This document shows positions 8,322-17,178 of a stretch of 26,326 nucleotides of DNA, piece after piece (position 1 is the first letter of the stretch; every line of letters starts with the position of its first letter). The stretch is from positions 1-26,326 of IMG/VR virus record IMGVR_UViG_3300021185_000086; one strand, 5' to 3'. Origin of the DNA: a virus. Position numbers and translations under genes: made by a program. A model generated the notes under the pieces. It was given only the letters and a program-made list of their open reading frames with translations. It ran no database searches and was not told the DNA's origin.

Positions 8322-9840
8322 ACGTCAAGGCTACTGCCTGTATAGTATGACTTGCATTTGTATTATTCGTAACGTAGCTTATCGAAACAGAGTTACCTGA
8401 TCCCGATATATTTGTAAGTGTTTTAGGTGACGGATTACCATCATATATACCACCTGCCCCATATATAGCTGTACCATAAACGGAAGCAGCTCCTTCTGTA
8501 GTGAAGTCGTAGTTAGTAGGGTTACTTGTACCTGTGTCATCGTAGTCATAAGAGACACCAACAAAAACTTCTGTATCACCTTCTGATTTTAAGTATGTGT
8601 TTACTTTATGTATTACCTTACGTATTTCTGGGTCTTCCATATAGTAATAGGGTGTTTGATATAAACTAAAGATAGAGTTACCACCAAAGCTATTACCCTT
8701 TTCTTGTCTATGTACTCTACCAGAACCATCTCCATGTATTACATGTTCAAATTGTCCTATGTATCCACTAGCTACACAATTTGCTTCCATACCAGTAAGC
8801 TGACTATACTCAAAAATACTCTGCTTATTCTGACTCTTACGTATACCACCTATTAAAGATAGAGAAGCATCGTTCTTAAAGAAGAATCTAAACTGTGACT
8901 TCTTCCTAAGTACTACAATAGCTACATCTTCTATTTGTTCTGATAGATAATAGTTATCGAATATAGACTGTATTTCTTTAGAAACTGTAGCAAGTTCAAC
9001 ATCACCAATTTTATCAGTACCAGAAATAGGACGTATACCATCAGGGCCTAAGAAAAGTAAGTCACCACCAAATTCTACCACAGAATCAGGAGCAAGGCAA
9101 CCCATATTTGAAGTAACATTTTCTAATACAAAGTTAGCCGCATTATTACCTGTCAATCTTTTTATATTGTTAGCACCAAAGATATATAGTTGGTTACGGA
9201 ATTTCTTAACTGCTGTTATAGTATAGCCTACATTGATAACACCAGAACCATTTGCAGGACTAAAGTCAGCCGCATTTAAAGGAGCACTAAAAAACAAATT
9301 AAACGGCTCAGATGAATCTCCACATAAGAATGCATGAGAAGCAAACTCTTCTGAGTACTTAGGATTATCAGGTGCTTGTGCATGAGTTATCTGTACATAA
9401 TTAGTGCCGTCATAGGTTGCCGCAGGGTTTACACCATCAGTAAGAAGTATTACCTCTCCTGACCAATTATAGCTAGTAAATCTAATTCTAGATACATTAG
9501 TCATATCAGGATTACCAGCTTCAGGTATAGCTACCCAAGAGGTATTAGAGTTTTGCCAACGATATAAGTAATCATGTCCAGATGTAGGTTTTCTACAAGC
9601 AAATATACCATCATGTAAGTTACCGTTTACTGTTAGTCCTAGTACAGGGCCTGTACCTGGAACAGTACCGTAGTCATTAGCATAACCACTAATACGACGA
9701 TACCCACCCGAAAGAGCAGGTTCGTAGTTAATCATACGTATAGCACTACCAGATAAGCCAGAAGCTTGCGTTAAGGGATCAACATTAGTTATTAACCCTC
9801 CAGCACAAACTGACAGGTATGTACTTAATTTATCTGCCAT
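8299..9840 (-). CDS. Tail tube / hub protein, tubular-B or stabilisation-protein-like
   Basis: The 513-residue product starts directly after the stop of the 236-residue tail gene. It looks beta-rich, with repeated Tyr/Gly/Asn strands, and contains SGSAIRMINYEPALSGGYRRI near the N-terminus and GGDLLFLGPDGIRPISG in the middle. These features recall phage tail proteins that cap the portal channel, such as P22 gp10-type stabilisation proteins and T7 tail tubular protein B. Gene order (capsid, this pair, then fibre) also matches T7 genes 10-11-12 followed by fibre genes. Which of the two families is closer cannot be settled by eye. Its last 23 bp overlap the fibre gene, suggesting coupled expression. 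Confidence 0.75.
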   Translation of the reverse strand: MADKLSTYLSVCAGGLITNVDPLTQASGLSGSAIRMINYEPALSGGYRRISGYANDYGTVPGTGPVLGLTVNGNLHDGIFACRKPTSGHDYLYRWQNSNTSWVAIPEAGNPDMTNVSRIRFTSYNWSGEVILLTDGVNPAATYDGTNYVQITHAQAPDNPKYSEEFASHAFLCGDSSEPFNLFFSAPLNAADFSPANGSGVINVGYTITAVKKFRNQLYIFGANNIKRLTGNNAANFVLENVTSNMGCLAPDSVVEFGGDLLFLGPDGIRPISGTDKIGDVELATVSKEIQSIFDNYYLSEQIEDVAIVVLRKKSQFRFFFKNDASLSLIGGIRKSQNKQSIFEYSQLTGMEANCVASGYIGQFEHVIHGDGSGRVHRQEKGNSFGGNSIFSLYQTPYYYMEDPEIRKVIHKVNTYLKSEGDTEVFVGVSYDYDDTGTSNPTNYDFTTEGAASVYGTAIYGAGGIYDGNPSPKTLTNISGSGNSVSISYVTNNTNASHTIQAVALTYETADRR

Positions 9841-10551
9841 CTAGCCAAAACTCTTAGTTATAACATTAGAACCTTTTGATATCACAGTAGATAAAAGTGA
9901 GTCTTTACTATCTACAACAAGTCTTCTCATAGACTTAATACCTACTTTAAACTTGTCTTTATGTATTTGTGCTGATTGTTCATTAGATCTAAAATACATA
10001 AGGTACATCATAGCACCATCAATAATAACGTGTTTAAATCTATCAGGTATAATACAAACATCGTCACTTAAAGATAAGTCGTTTGGAAACTTCCAATATT
10101 TATATTCAATAACATAAGCTGCATCAGGTACTGGAGTAACACCAAACTTATCTTCTTGTGTTTTATAAATGTTTATAGGTTTTGTATAACCACCTGTACC
10201 AGAAGTATCATCACTAGCTCTACGTGTAGATAAGTATTGTTCATATGATAGTGGTTTTAAAACACCTGGATCTGTTGTATTAGTGTTGTTTAAATAAAAT
10301 GATTCCCAATCAGCTTTTGAATAGTCTGATGGGAAATCGTAAGTCTTCGTACCTACTGACAATGTTTGTTCGTAAGTTACTAACGTGAAGGGCCACTCTT
10401 GAGCCTCTTGTAGTATTTCACGTATGGAAGAATTAATAGAATCTTTAGCTAGAGATTGGACATTTTTAGTTGTAGCAAAATCTGCCTCACCAATCTCAAC
10501 CTCGTTAAGACGACGAAGTAATTCGTTTACTAAATTTAAATAAGTCGCCAT
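9841..10551 (-). CDS. Head-tail adaptor / tail tubular protein A-like
   Basis: The 236-residue product opens with a helical stretch (TYLNLVNELLRRLNEVEI). A segment typical of small head-tail adaptors follows: SINSSIREILQEAQEWPFT and then TKTYDFPSDYSKADWESFYL. In T7-like and related short-tailed phages such a protein binds below the portal and starts the tail tube. It is the first gene after the capsid terminator and is directly abutted by the next tail gene. An AGGA Shine-Dalgarno lies 8 bases before the ATG. The call rests on position, length and these motifs. Confidence 0.75.
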   Translation of the reverse strand: MATYLNLVNELLRRLNEVEIGEADFATTKNVQSLAKDSINSSIREILQEAQEWPFTLVTYEQTLSVGTKTYDFPSDYSKADWESFYLNNTNTTDPGVLKPLSYEQYLSTRRASDDTSGTGGYTKPINIYKTQEDKFGVTPVPDAAYVIEYKYWKFPNDLSLSDDVCIIPDRFKHVIIDGAMMYLMYFRSNEQSAQIHKDKFKVGIKSMRRLVVDSKDSLLSTVISKGSNVITKSFG

Positions 10552-10582
10552 GTTTAATTCCTACGAGATTTTAAATGTGTAT

Positions 10583-10611
10583 AAAGGGGCTAACACTAAG
10601 CCAGCCCCCTT
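10583..10611 (-). terminator. Terminator-like hairpin directly after the capsid gene
   Basis: A GC-rich stem (AAAGGGGCT at 10583-10591 against AGCCCCCTT at 10603-10611, one bulged base) closes an 11-base loop 12 bases past the capsid stop codon. On the transcribed strand only a short T-rich tail follows, so partial read-through into the tail genes is likely. It would lower tail mRNA relative to capsid mRNA, like the T7 terminator after gene 10. Confidence 0.7.
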
Positions 10612-10622
10612 AAAGTATTTTA

Positions 10623-11696
10623 TTATGCTAAGTTATATTTAGCTGTTACCAACGCTTCTGGACGTAAGATTTTGCGTCCATATAGATGCATACCACGGCA
10701 GATGTCAGCGAATGAATCTGGATCACGATATGTTTCTGTTTTGTTGATTTGCTCTGCAGTTGCTACAGCTGAATCATGACCAGCTACGATAACACCGTAG
10801 TTTAGGTTTTGGTTAGCTGTGTTTGTAGTTCCTGCACCAGTACCTACTGAAGGTAAGTTACTTGAAGTATATACACGGAAGCCGTGGAAATTGTTCAAGA
10901 CTAGACCATTACGTAATCCACCTGACTCACCGAAGTCTGCGTTAAACAGACGTGAATCTTCATCACGAAGGACTTCCATCATGATAGGATCAAGTACTAG
11001 CCATCTACCTGCAGTGTCTACTTGGTTCTGATCTAACAAACGACCCATACGTGAAATCAACATTGCTGGTGATACGTATGCTGTTGGTAGAGCAGTTGCT
11101 CCTGGTAAACGTGCTGCAACTGGGATCGAGTGATCACCTGCTGAAGTTGTAGTAATGTTTCCGAAGTCACCTTTTTTCAGCTTGTTAGCTGCAAGTAATT
11201 CGTCTGAACCAGCAGCTGTATTAGCTTTAGTTCCATTTACTGCATCGTTGACTGCGGCTGCATTAGCATGTAGAGCAGACTGTTTATAACCACTTAAGTA
11301 ACCCAATACTTCTTGGTCATGCTGATCAGCCAAGCGGAAAGCCGCACGATTGGTAGCCATGTCCATGAAATTAACATGAGAGTGTGCTTCTTCGATGTCG
11401 TCGATTTTAAATGCAAAGTAGTTTGCTTTATCTACAACAAGTGAAAAATCAGCATCAGCTAAATCTTGTGCAGCAATAGTTGTGCCACGCTTGTATGCTG
11501 ATACGCTTACTTCAGGTTCTTTGATGATTTTTACAGTGTCACCTTGCGATGCAATTTCACCGAAATAATCAGAGTTAGTTATGTCGCCACAAACTGTGGA
11601 CTTGCGGAATGCAAGTTGTACTTTTTTAGAATAAATTACGGAACTAAAGTTACCATTCGGTAAGTTTGTATATCCGCTTGCGGATGCAAATGCCAT
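10623..11696 (-). CDS. Major capsid protein (HK97-fold type)
   Basis: The 357-residue product has features I associate with marine phage major capsid proteins. It has an N-terminus of the form AFASASGYTNLPNGNFSSVIYSK, then GEIASQGDTVKIIKEPEV, a DDIEEAHSHVN stretch and a C-terminal LYGRKILRPEAL. These fit the spine helix, beta-hinge and P-domain pattern of P22-type or T7-like coat proteins with the HK97 fold. It follows the scaffold gene, has its own promoter-like sequence, a 250-base structured leader, a strong AAGGAG Shine-Dalgarno and a terminator behind it. That is what one expects of the most abundant virion protein. No cleaved delta domain is apparent, consistent with a separate scaffold. 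Confidence 0.9.
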   Translation of the reverse strand: MAFASASGYTNLPNGNFSSVIYSKKVQLAFRKSTVCGDITNSDYFGEIASQGDTVKIIKEPEVSVSAYKRGTTIAAQDLADADFSLVVDKANYFAFKIDDIEEAHSHVNFMDMATNRAAFRLADQHDQEVLGYLSGYKQSALHANAAAVNDAVNGTKANTAAGSDELLAANKLKKGDFGNITTTSAGDHSIPVAARLPGATALPTAYVSPAMLISRMGRLLDQNQVDTAGRWLVLDPIMMEVLRDEDSRLFNADFGESGGLRNGLVLNNFHGFRVYTSSNLPSVGTGAGTTNTANQNLNYGVIVAGHDSAVATAEQINKTETYRDPDSFADICRGMHLYGRKILRPEALVTAKYNLA

Positions 11697-11730
11697 TATA
11701 ATTCTCCTTGAATGTTTGGCTTATGATAGA

Positions 11731-11761
11731 GAGGTAAGTACGAGTTAAAGGTACATACCTC
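11731..11761 (-). promoter_or_regulatory. Leader hairpin upstream of the capsid gene
   Basis: GAGGTAAGTAC (11731-11741) and GTACATACCTC (11751-11761) form an 11-bp stem with one mismatch and a 9-base loop. It lies about 35 bases before the capsid ATG and just upstream of its Shine-Dalgarno. There is no T-run after it, so it is not a terminator. It may be an mRNA processing site or a 5' stabiliser. Confidence 0.7.
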
Positions 11762-11904
11762 AACTCAGAGAAACTAAACGTAAAGCAAAGAGGCTGATGA
11801 TTTTCTAGGGTGCGTTATAATAACAGTCGGCCAACCATTATCTAAACGGGCCTGTACTTAATCAGGTAGTTCTTATTTGTAGTTTAAGTTTTATTGGTTG
11901 TAGG

Positions 11905-11935
11905 CAAGAGAGGTAGTCCACAAGGGAGGCTCTTG
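11905..11935 (-). repeat. Small inverted repeat in the capsid leader
   Basis: CAAGAG (11905-11910) and CTCTTG (11930-11935) can pair across a 19-base loop. It lies just downstream of the capsid promoter. The stem is only 6 bp, so a function is uncertain. Confidence 0.4.
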
Positions 11936-11947
11936 TTCCTGCCGATA

Positions 11948-11975
11948 GTTATACTTCAGATAAACGTAATGTCAA
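11948..11975 (-). promoter_or_regulatory. Sigma70-like promoter for the major capsid gene
   Basis: On the minus strand a consensus TTGACA (11970-11975) is followed after 16 bases by TATAAC (11948-11953). The -35 box starts 3 bases beyond the scaffold stop codon. The predicted start gives a leader of about 245 bases before the capsid ATG. The same box pair and spacing occur at 23437-23464. This suggests host RNA polymerase use and extra capsid expression. Confidence 0.7.
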
Positions 11976-11978
11976 CAC

Positions 11979-12926
11979 TTATCGTGCTTTTCCTGAAATA
12001 TCGTAGACAAATTTACCATTGCGCATTGCTTTGTTAATATTGTCTTGGTTTTCTTCAAATTCTTTACTAGACATTCTTGCTACATCAGACTCACGGATTT
12101 GTCCACCAGCCTCATCAGCGTCTACTTTAGTCTTTGAAGTTCTACTAACCATAGAAGCTGCTGCCTTTTTACCAGCTTTCTTAGCTTCTTTAGTTAATCC
12201 TTTGTCAACCTTATACAGGTCGATAACTCTAATTACAGACCTAGGGTCATCTGCATTTTCATAGACAGCATCTTGTACCCACTTAGGTTGCTCTTCTGCC
12301 CAGTCATGAAAACTATCTGACTCACGTATCGTAATAAAATCTGAATGCGACTCTAAAATAGTAGCCTCTGCTGACTTACGCATAGTCTCATCATTCATTT
12401 GATCCAGCTGTTGTAGTCTTGCTTCAGCTTTACTAAATAACTGTTGAGCTTTCTTAGCAGCTATAGTCTCTACTATACCAGCAATATCAGGATGTTCAGA
12501 TGCCCATGCGTCTATATCTTCATCAGACTTAGGTGGGATAATATTCTCACCCTTCATACGAGCTTCTAAGTCTTCAAACTTTTCTTGCCAGTCTTTTTCT
12601 TTTTCAGACATATGACGACGAAGATCACCATATCTTTTCTTGAAGGATTTTTCTTCTCGACTTAACCCCTCATCAGACTCCGATGCTTCGGCTTCCTCTT
12701 TGGCTTCTTCTTGTTTGGAACTACTTGCATCCGATACTTCGGTTGCCTCAGATCCTTCGCCATCGGATTCTTCTTCAACAGTTTCACCACGAGCCTCTGC
12801 TTCTAAACGTTCTATTTCTTTTTCTTCAGCTTCCATAGCTGCACGTTTTTTATTATTATTGTAACCCCTATCTACAAATCCTGCAGTCTTCGGGGTTTCC
12901 ATTGTACTTAGTTCTGGCATATCCAT
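11979..12926 (-). CDS. Scaffolding protein
   Basis: The 315-residue product sits immediately before the major capsid gene, the usual place for a scaffold. Residues 30-100 are very acidic and low-complexity (EEESDGEGSEATEVSD, EEAKEEAEASES). A charged helical region follows (KKRYGDLRRHMSEKEKDWQEKFEDLEARMKG), then a long helix-rich middle, and the basic C-terminal end carries FVYDISGKAR. Scaffolds bind coat protein through such charged helical C-termini. The ATG at 12926 is only 3 bases from the AAGGA; the ATG two codons later (12920) has better spacing and may be the real start. No protease is seen, so the scaffold is probably released intact. Confidence 0.82.
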   Translation of the reverse strand: MDMPELSTMETPKTAGFVDRGYNNNKKRAAMEAEEKEIERLEAEARGETVEEESDGEGSEATEVSDASSSKQEEAKEEAEASESDEGLSREEKSFKKRYGDLRRHMSEKEKDWQEKFEDLEARMKGENIIPPKSDEDIDAWASEHPDIAGIVETIAAKKAQQLFSKAEARLQQLDQMNDETMRKSAEATILESHSDFITIRESDSFHDWAEEQPKWVQDAVYENADDPRSVIRVIDLYKVDKGLTKEAKKAGKKAAASMVSRTSKTKVDADEAGGQIRESDVARMSSKEFEENQDNINKAMRNGKFVYDISGKAR

Positions 12927-12928
12927 TA

Positions 12929-12940
12929 TCCTTATGTTGG
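12929..12940. repeat. 12-bp boundary repeat (third copy)
   Basis: TCCTTATGTTGG occurs exactly at 979-990, 3119-3130 and here. The first two copies encode the shared end of the paralogous chaperone modules plus the next gene's AAGGA. This copy lies in the scaffold leader and shares 14 bp with the 3117-3130 copy. Confidence 0.8.
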
Positions 12941-12942
12941 GG

Positions 12943-12993
12943 TCAGCAGTATTGCTGAGTAGCCTTATCGTTGTTTGGATACCTTATAGGTAT
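12943..12993 (-). promoter_or_regulatory. Two tandem short hairpins in the scaffold leader
   Basis: TCAGCA/TGCTGA (12943-12948 and 12953-12958, loop 4) and ATACCT/AGGTAT (12979-12984 and 12988-12993, loop 3) are two perfect 6-bp stems. They lie in the 67-base gap between the 629-residue gene and the scaffold. The second stem starts directly after the upstream stop codon. Possible roles are mRNA processing or weak attenuation. Confidence 0.55.
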
Positions 12994-14883
12994 TTATTTT
13001 TTATTTGGTTTTTTAATTAATCCGCCTTTAGCTCTACCACCACTAGCCCAAGTTCCACCTGCTTTTATAGTTTCGCTTTTTAAATTATTGACTGCTTGTC
13101 TTTTTTGTGTACTAGTACCACTGCTTGTATTAACATTAAGACCTTTAGATTTAGCAGATGCATAAGCTGCCTGTGTAGCTTTTTTAGATTTATCAGCTCT
13201 ATCTCTACTTTTTTGTACTTCAGCTGCAGAACCTTGACCTAGAGATACTCTGTTGCTTTCTGCTGCTGCGGCTTGTCTTGCTGTTTCTCTAGCTGATGCC
13301 GCTGCTTCCTCTGCTGCTTTAGCCGCTTCTTTCTTTCTTTCTGCAGAAGATAATGCAGCTTCTCTAAGTCTTGCATTATTTGCTTCTATTGCAGCTTTGA
13401 GTTCATCTTTTTTATACTGTGGCATGTTCTGTAAGTCAGCAACACTATGGAAACCATTACCTCTAGTTCCTTCCACATCATCAAGAAAACCTTTACCCAT
13501 GATCTGATTTACTAATGTTATAGTATAACCTTCACCATTTTGAGTATCAGCAAAAGCTTTTTGATCTTCAGTCATATTAGCTTTATAAGATTCTCCAGCT
13601 TTTACTGCAGATGCAGCTCGCACAGAATCACCAATTAAGTTTGCTATATTTTCCATAGCTTTAATTTTATTGATTGTTGCTTTTCTTTCCATCTTCTGAC
13701 CAATGACCATAGCTGGCCCCCACAATGGATTGGTCAGTGATACAGCTTTAGCTAAACCACTTATTTTTTCTTGAGGTTTAGATAGCTCTTTCATGTAAGC
13801 ATCAAAGTCTTCTGCGTTAGACCAATCTAATTGTTCAGTGGCTTGTACCCTCCAACCCTTTTCAACATAAGGTGTGGACATTTCAGTACCACCTATGCCG
13901 TCCATATTGTCTTTATCTCTAGTGGGTTCTAATTCAGGCACACAGCTATTTGATTCCTCATCATATACTGTACCTGGAGCACATACTGGAGTTGTAGAAG
14001 TTACAGGAGCTACAGGAGCTTTTTCTACTTCTTCAGGTGATTTAGGTACACCTGGGCCTTGATAAAAGTAAGATCCCCCTGGAATACCATACATAGAAGA
14101 TATAGATGTAGGTGAAGTAATATAAGATTGATTTTGAGTATTAGTTGTATTTAAACTATTAGGTTGAATTGTTGTACCTAAACCTGTCATAGATAGTGGA
14201 TCTAAGTAAGTACCCTCAGCAGCCTTAATTGGTGCTTGATTGGTTACTGGATTAGTTGTTTGAGAAGGAGCATTCTGTGCTTGCATTTGTGTTGGTTGAT
14301 TAGTAGCTGGAGTACGATTAATAGTAATGCCACGTTTAGCTAACTCATCCATGATTCCAGGGTTGTTCTTAGTCATTTGCATAAACTGACCAATGACTTG
14401 ATCTACACGAGTAGGATCATTATATATAGTTTTAGGCATACCTCCAGCAGCAAAACCTACAGTCATGCCACCTTCGTTTAACTTTTTATTTACTAAAGGA
14501 TCATTCATGGCAGTGTAAGCCATCTTATCCATAAGACCGCCATTAGCTACACCAGTCCTCATCATCTGTTCAAGACCAGCTAGATCAGCTTCAGTCATAC
14601 CTTTATTAGGTTCAACTGGCTCACCACCTATTCTACCATCTTGTTCCATTTCACGTAAGCCCATCTTGGCTTCCATTCGCATATCTTCAAATACTTTTAC
14701 ACCAAAGTATCTTACTACATCAGCAGGTACTACATATTCACCTTCAGATAACTGAGCTGGTATATCATCACGGACTTCACTGGCAAGAGAGCCTGAAGGT
14801 ATTTCATTACCTGATACAGGATCACGATCCATTCCGTCATCTGCAATACCACCTTCTTCAAACATACTCATCTGTCTATCCAT
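12994..14883 (-). CDS. Probable virion-associated protein, 629 residues, unknown function
   Basis: The gene lies between the portal-linked small gene and the scaffold, a slot often used for internal virion or ejection proteins. Residues 39-61 carry EGEYVVPADVVRYFG, a motif I recall from uncharacterised marine phage proteins. Residues 137-150 hold GGMTVGFAAGGM. Residues 190-300 are Gln/Asn/Thr/Pro-rich and look disordered. Residues 301-314 form a small cysteine-bounded motif (CAPGTVYDEESNSC). Residues 495-560 are Ala/Lys/Glu-rich and probably coiled coil. The C-terminus is basic (GGRAKGGLIKKPNKK). The start overlaps the upstream gene by 8 bp. It may be packaged with DNA, but the function is unknown. 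Confidence 0.7.
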   Translation of the reverse strand: MDRQMSMFEEGGIADDGMDRDPVSGNEIPSGSLASEVRDDIPAQLSEGEYVVPADVVRYFGVKVFEDMRMEAKMGLREMEQDGRIGGEPVEPNKGMTEADLAGLEQMMRTGVANGGLMDKMAYTAMNDPLVNKKLNEGGMTVGFAAGGMPKTIYNDPTRVDQVIGQFMQMTKNNPGIMDELAKRGITINRTPATNQPTQMQAQNAPSQTTNPVTNQAPIKAAEGTYLDPLSMTGLGTTIQPNSLNTTNTQNQSYITSPTSISSMYGIPGGSYFYQGPGVPKSPEEVEKAPVAPVTSTTPVCAPGTVYDEESNSCVPELEPTRDKDNMDGIGGTEMSTPYVEKGWRVQATEQLDWSNAEDFDAYMKELSKPQEKISGLAKAVSLTNPLWGPAMVIGQKMERKATINKIKAMENIANLIGDSVRAASAVKAGESYKANMTEDQKAFADTQNGEGYTITLVNQIMGKGFLDDVEGTRGNGFHSVADLQNMPQYKKDELKAAIEANNARLREAALSSAERKKEAAKAAEEAAASARETARQAAAAESNRVSLGQGSAAEVQKSRDRADKSKKATQAAYASAKSKGLNVNTSSGTSTQKRQAVNNLKSETIKAGGTWASGGRAKGGLIKKPNKK

Positions 14884-15067
14884 TAACTTGATCCCTTAAC
14901 TGTTTTATTTTACGTAGAGCAAATGCTTGACCTTGCAGTCTATACAAATCCTCTGCCCTAGTAGATTGTTCCATTACTCTGTGAACCTCTGAGATTCTTT
15001 TATCTACTTCTTCTAGAAAAGAATCCCATAGGACTTTATCGTTTACTAAAGGTTTTAAATTATTCAT
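14876..15067 (-). CDS. Small helical protein following the portal
   Basis: The 63-residue product is helical and charged (DSFLEEVDKRISEVHRVMEQ, ending LRKIKQLRDQVNG). Its ATG overlaps the portal stop by 4 bp, and its own stop overlaps the next gene by 8 bp, so all three are probably translationally coupled. Small coiled-coil proteins in this place are common in short-tailed marine phages, but I know no proven function. A packaging or portal accessory role is inferred from position. Confidence 0.65.
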   Translation of the reverse strand: MNNLKPLVNDKVLWDSFLEEVDKRISEVHRVMEQSTRAEDLYRLQGQAFALRKIKQLRDQVNG

Positions 15068-17169
15068 GCAGCACCTTGTCCAGTATTAGCTGAGAACCCA
15101 GGTTCACCTGGAGTAGGCACTGAGCCTGTCCCTATAGTACCGCCACCAGCTCCTGTAGGATCTCCTGCCTGTGCCCCAGCTGGGCCACCTTGAGGCTGTC
15201 CTGGAGCTTCTGGTTGAGGCTCAGGAGGATTAGCTTCTTGCCACTTCTTAAGCATCTCTGCTTGTACTGTAGCATCAGACATTGAATTAACTAACTTATC
15301 AGGATCAAGTTCCATAGACTTAGCTATCTCACGAATGATGTAATCCATCTTAGCAAATGGTGCTAGTACTGGGTTTTGTACAACTTGTAAGAATTGCATT
15401 AGTCGTTGGCTACGTACTTCATTAGCCATCAAGCTTTCTGTACCACGAGCCTTTACATCAAGATCACCTTTGATATCTTCGTCATAGTCAAACTGCATGT
15501 TAAAGTTAAAGAATGCTTTAGCTAAAGGGCCAAGTAGGTAATCATCTACATTCTTAACCACATTACGAATACTTCCGTTAGCGGCTGACATAAGCATTGA
15601 GATACCAGAAGCTGTACGACCTACACCTGATACACCTGTTTGACCATGTGCGAAAGAAGGAAAGCCTGTTGATTCATCTGATAGTACACGAGCTTTGTCA
15701 AACATCTGCATGTTTTCATTAGAAACATTTGGAAACTTAGTTCCGAAGATTGCCTGTCCAGGTGCTCCGCCTTGTCGTCTAAAGACTTTTCCAGGGTATA
15801 CAGATAAATCTTGACCTGGAGTCAAGTTAGTTTCATCAACCTCTATAATCATATTACCAGATAAAGCAGCATTGTCAACAGCCATTCTCATGAAACCATT
15901 CATAAGAGTTTGTGTATCATCCATATTCTCTGCAATACCTACACCAAATAGGCTGTATGGACTTACTTCATAAGGTACAGCATAGTATGGTATTAATGTT
16001 GGTGTAAATGGATTCATTACTAAACGTAATACTTGACCATTACAAACCCAAATATTAACTGATACTTGATCTAAGTCTTCAAGTTCTTTTGGAATATCTA
16101 CATCATGTCCTTCTAGGACTTCTACATCTACATTACCCCAAAACTCTAATACCTCATAACGTTCTGCTTTAGCTTCGTTAGAGTCATCTTCCATAGCTTG
16201 TTCCCACCACTCTTTAGTGTAGGATTCACCCATGTTTACTGCTGTATCTATAGCATTCTTACGGAAGAAGGGTCGTCTTTTAAGTGCACGGATTTGAGTA
16301 CGAGACATCTTATGACGTTCTATTACGTACTCAGCTTCATCCATATTAGATGCATCTGGATCAGGGTAAAAGTTCCATATAGATACAGATGAGGTTTGAG
16401 GTACTGTTTTTATGTTAGGTTTGTATTCACCTTCTTCATACTTAGGATATTCTTTATCTACAGCAAAGGGCCCTTTCATTACACCTGTACCAAACAAGGC
16501 ACATTCAAATGCGGCTACACGTAACTGTTTATTTGCATTAGATTCTTCTAGCTGATCATGGATTTTCTTTTCCATTTTCTTTGCAGAAATCATAGCAGGA
16601 TGTATAGTAATCTCTGTTGCAGTTCTACCATTACCTTCTTCAAGTATATCAGCTACTGGAGCTAACTTACTTTTAGAACTTGCTAAACGTTCTTGTAAAT
16701 CTATTACAGTCTCACCTGGTTTTAACTGCATATCCTCTGCGCCAAACTCTTCCTTAGCTTTACGCATGTCATCATTTGATTCAAAGAATACTGAGTCTGC
16801 TACACCTTCAGGTAATGTAGTAGGATCAACTGTAATTGGAAACTTACTGTTACCAAACAATACATCTACTATCTGACCATATGCAGCTAATACTTTAGTC
16901 TTAGTAACCTTTACAAATACACGAGACTTCTCTGTAGAAGTAAACTGTACATCTGGCCCATATAAACCACGATAGTTACGGTAGGCTTGTACCCAACGTT
17001 TTTCTTCAGTCTCACGAGCAGTGGAAGCTTTAGTATAATGATCTTGCACTAAACCAACTACAGTTCCTGAAAGTGGATCAGAATAATTATCTTCATCCAT
17101 GTCTTCTATAGCATTAGCCTCTACTGAGTCCATTGCCATTTCATTTTCAAAGAATTCATCTTCTTCCAT
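15064..17169 (-). CDS. Portal protein
   Basis: The 701-residue product directly follows the large terminase with a 9-base gap and has the length and composition of short-tailed phage portals. The first 35 residues are acidic. The region around residues 45-110 (STARETEEKRWVQAYRNYRGLYGP, then KTKVLAAYGQIVDVLFG) resembles the start of P22-like portals. The middle contains NIWVCNGQVLRLVMNPF and a GVGIAENMDDTQTLMN helix followed by a MRMAVDNAALSGN stretch typical of portal cores. The last 55 residues are Pro/Gly/Ala-rich and probably disordered. An AAGGA that overlaps the terminase stop serves as Shine-Dalgarno. It forms the dodecameric DNA channel at one capsid vertex. Confidence 0.88.
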   Translation of the reverse strand: MEEDEFFENEMAMDSVEANAIEDMDEDNYSDPLSGTVVGLVQDHYTKASTARETEEKRWVQAYRNYRGLYGPDVQFTSTEKSRVFVKVTKTKVLAAYGQIVDVLFGNSKFPITVDPTTLPEGVADSVFFESNDDMRKAKEEFGAEDMQLKPGETVIDLQERLASSKSKLAPVADILEEGNGRTATEITIHPAMISAKKMEKKIHDQLEESNANKQLRVAAFECALFGTGVMKGPFAVDKEYPKYEEGEYKPNIKTVPQTSSVSIWNFYPDPDASNMDEAEYVIERHKMSRTQIRALKRRPFFRKNAIDTAVNMGESYTKEWWEQAMEDDSNEAKAERYEVLEFWGNVDVEVLEGHDVDIPKELEDLDQVSVNIWVCNGQVLRLVMNPFTPTLIPYYAVPYEVSPYSLFGVGIAENMDDTQTLMNGFMRMAVDNAALSGNMIIEVDETNLTPGQDLSVYPGKVFRRQGGAPGQAIFGTKFPNVSNENMQMFDKARVLSDESTGFPSFAHGQTGVSGVGRTASGISMLMSAANGSIRNVVKNVDDYLLGPLAKAFFNFNMQFDYDEDIKGDLDVKARGTESLMANEVRSQRLMQFLQVVQNPVLAPFAKMDYIIREIAKSMELDPDKLVNSMSDATVQAEMLKKWQEANPPEPQPEAPGQPQGGPAGAQAGDPTGAGGGTIGTGSVPTPGEPGFSANTGQGAA

Positions 17170-17178
17170 TGCTTTTCC

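Noticed and set aside
12979-13000. Hairpin plus T-run read as a plus-strand terminator
   Set aside because: No plus-strand gene lies upstream of it, and the T-run is the reverse of the coding end of the 629-residue gene. It is kept only as a possible leader hairpin on the minus strand.
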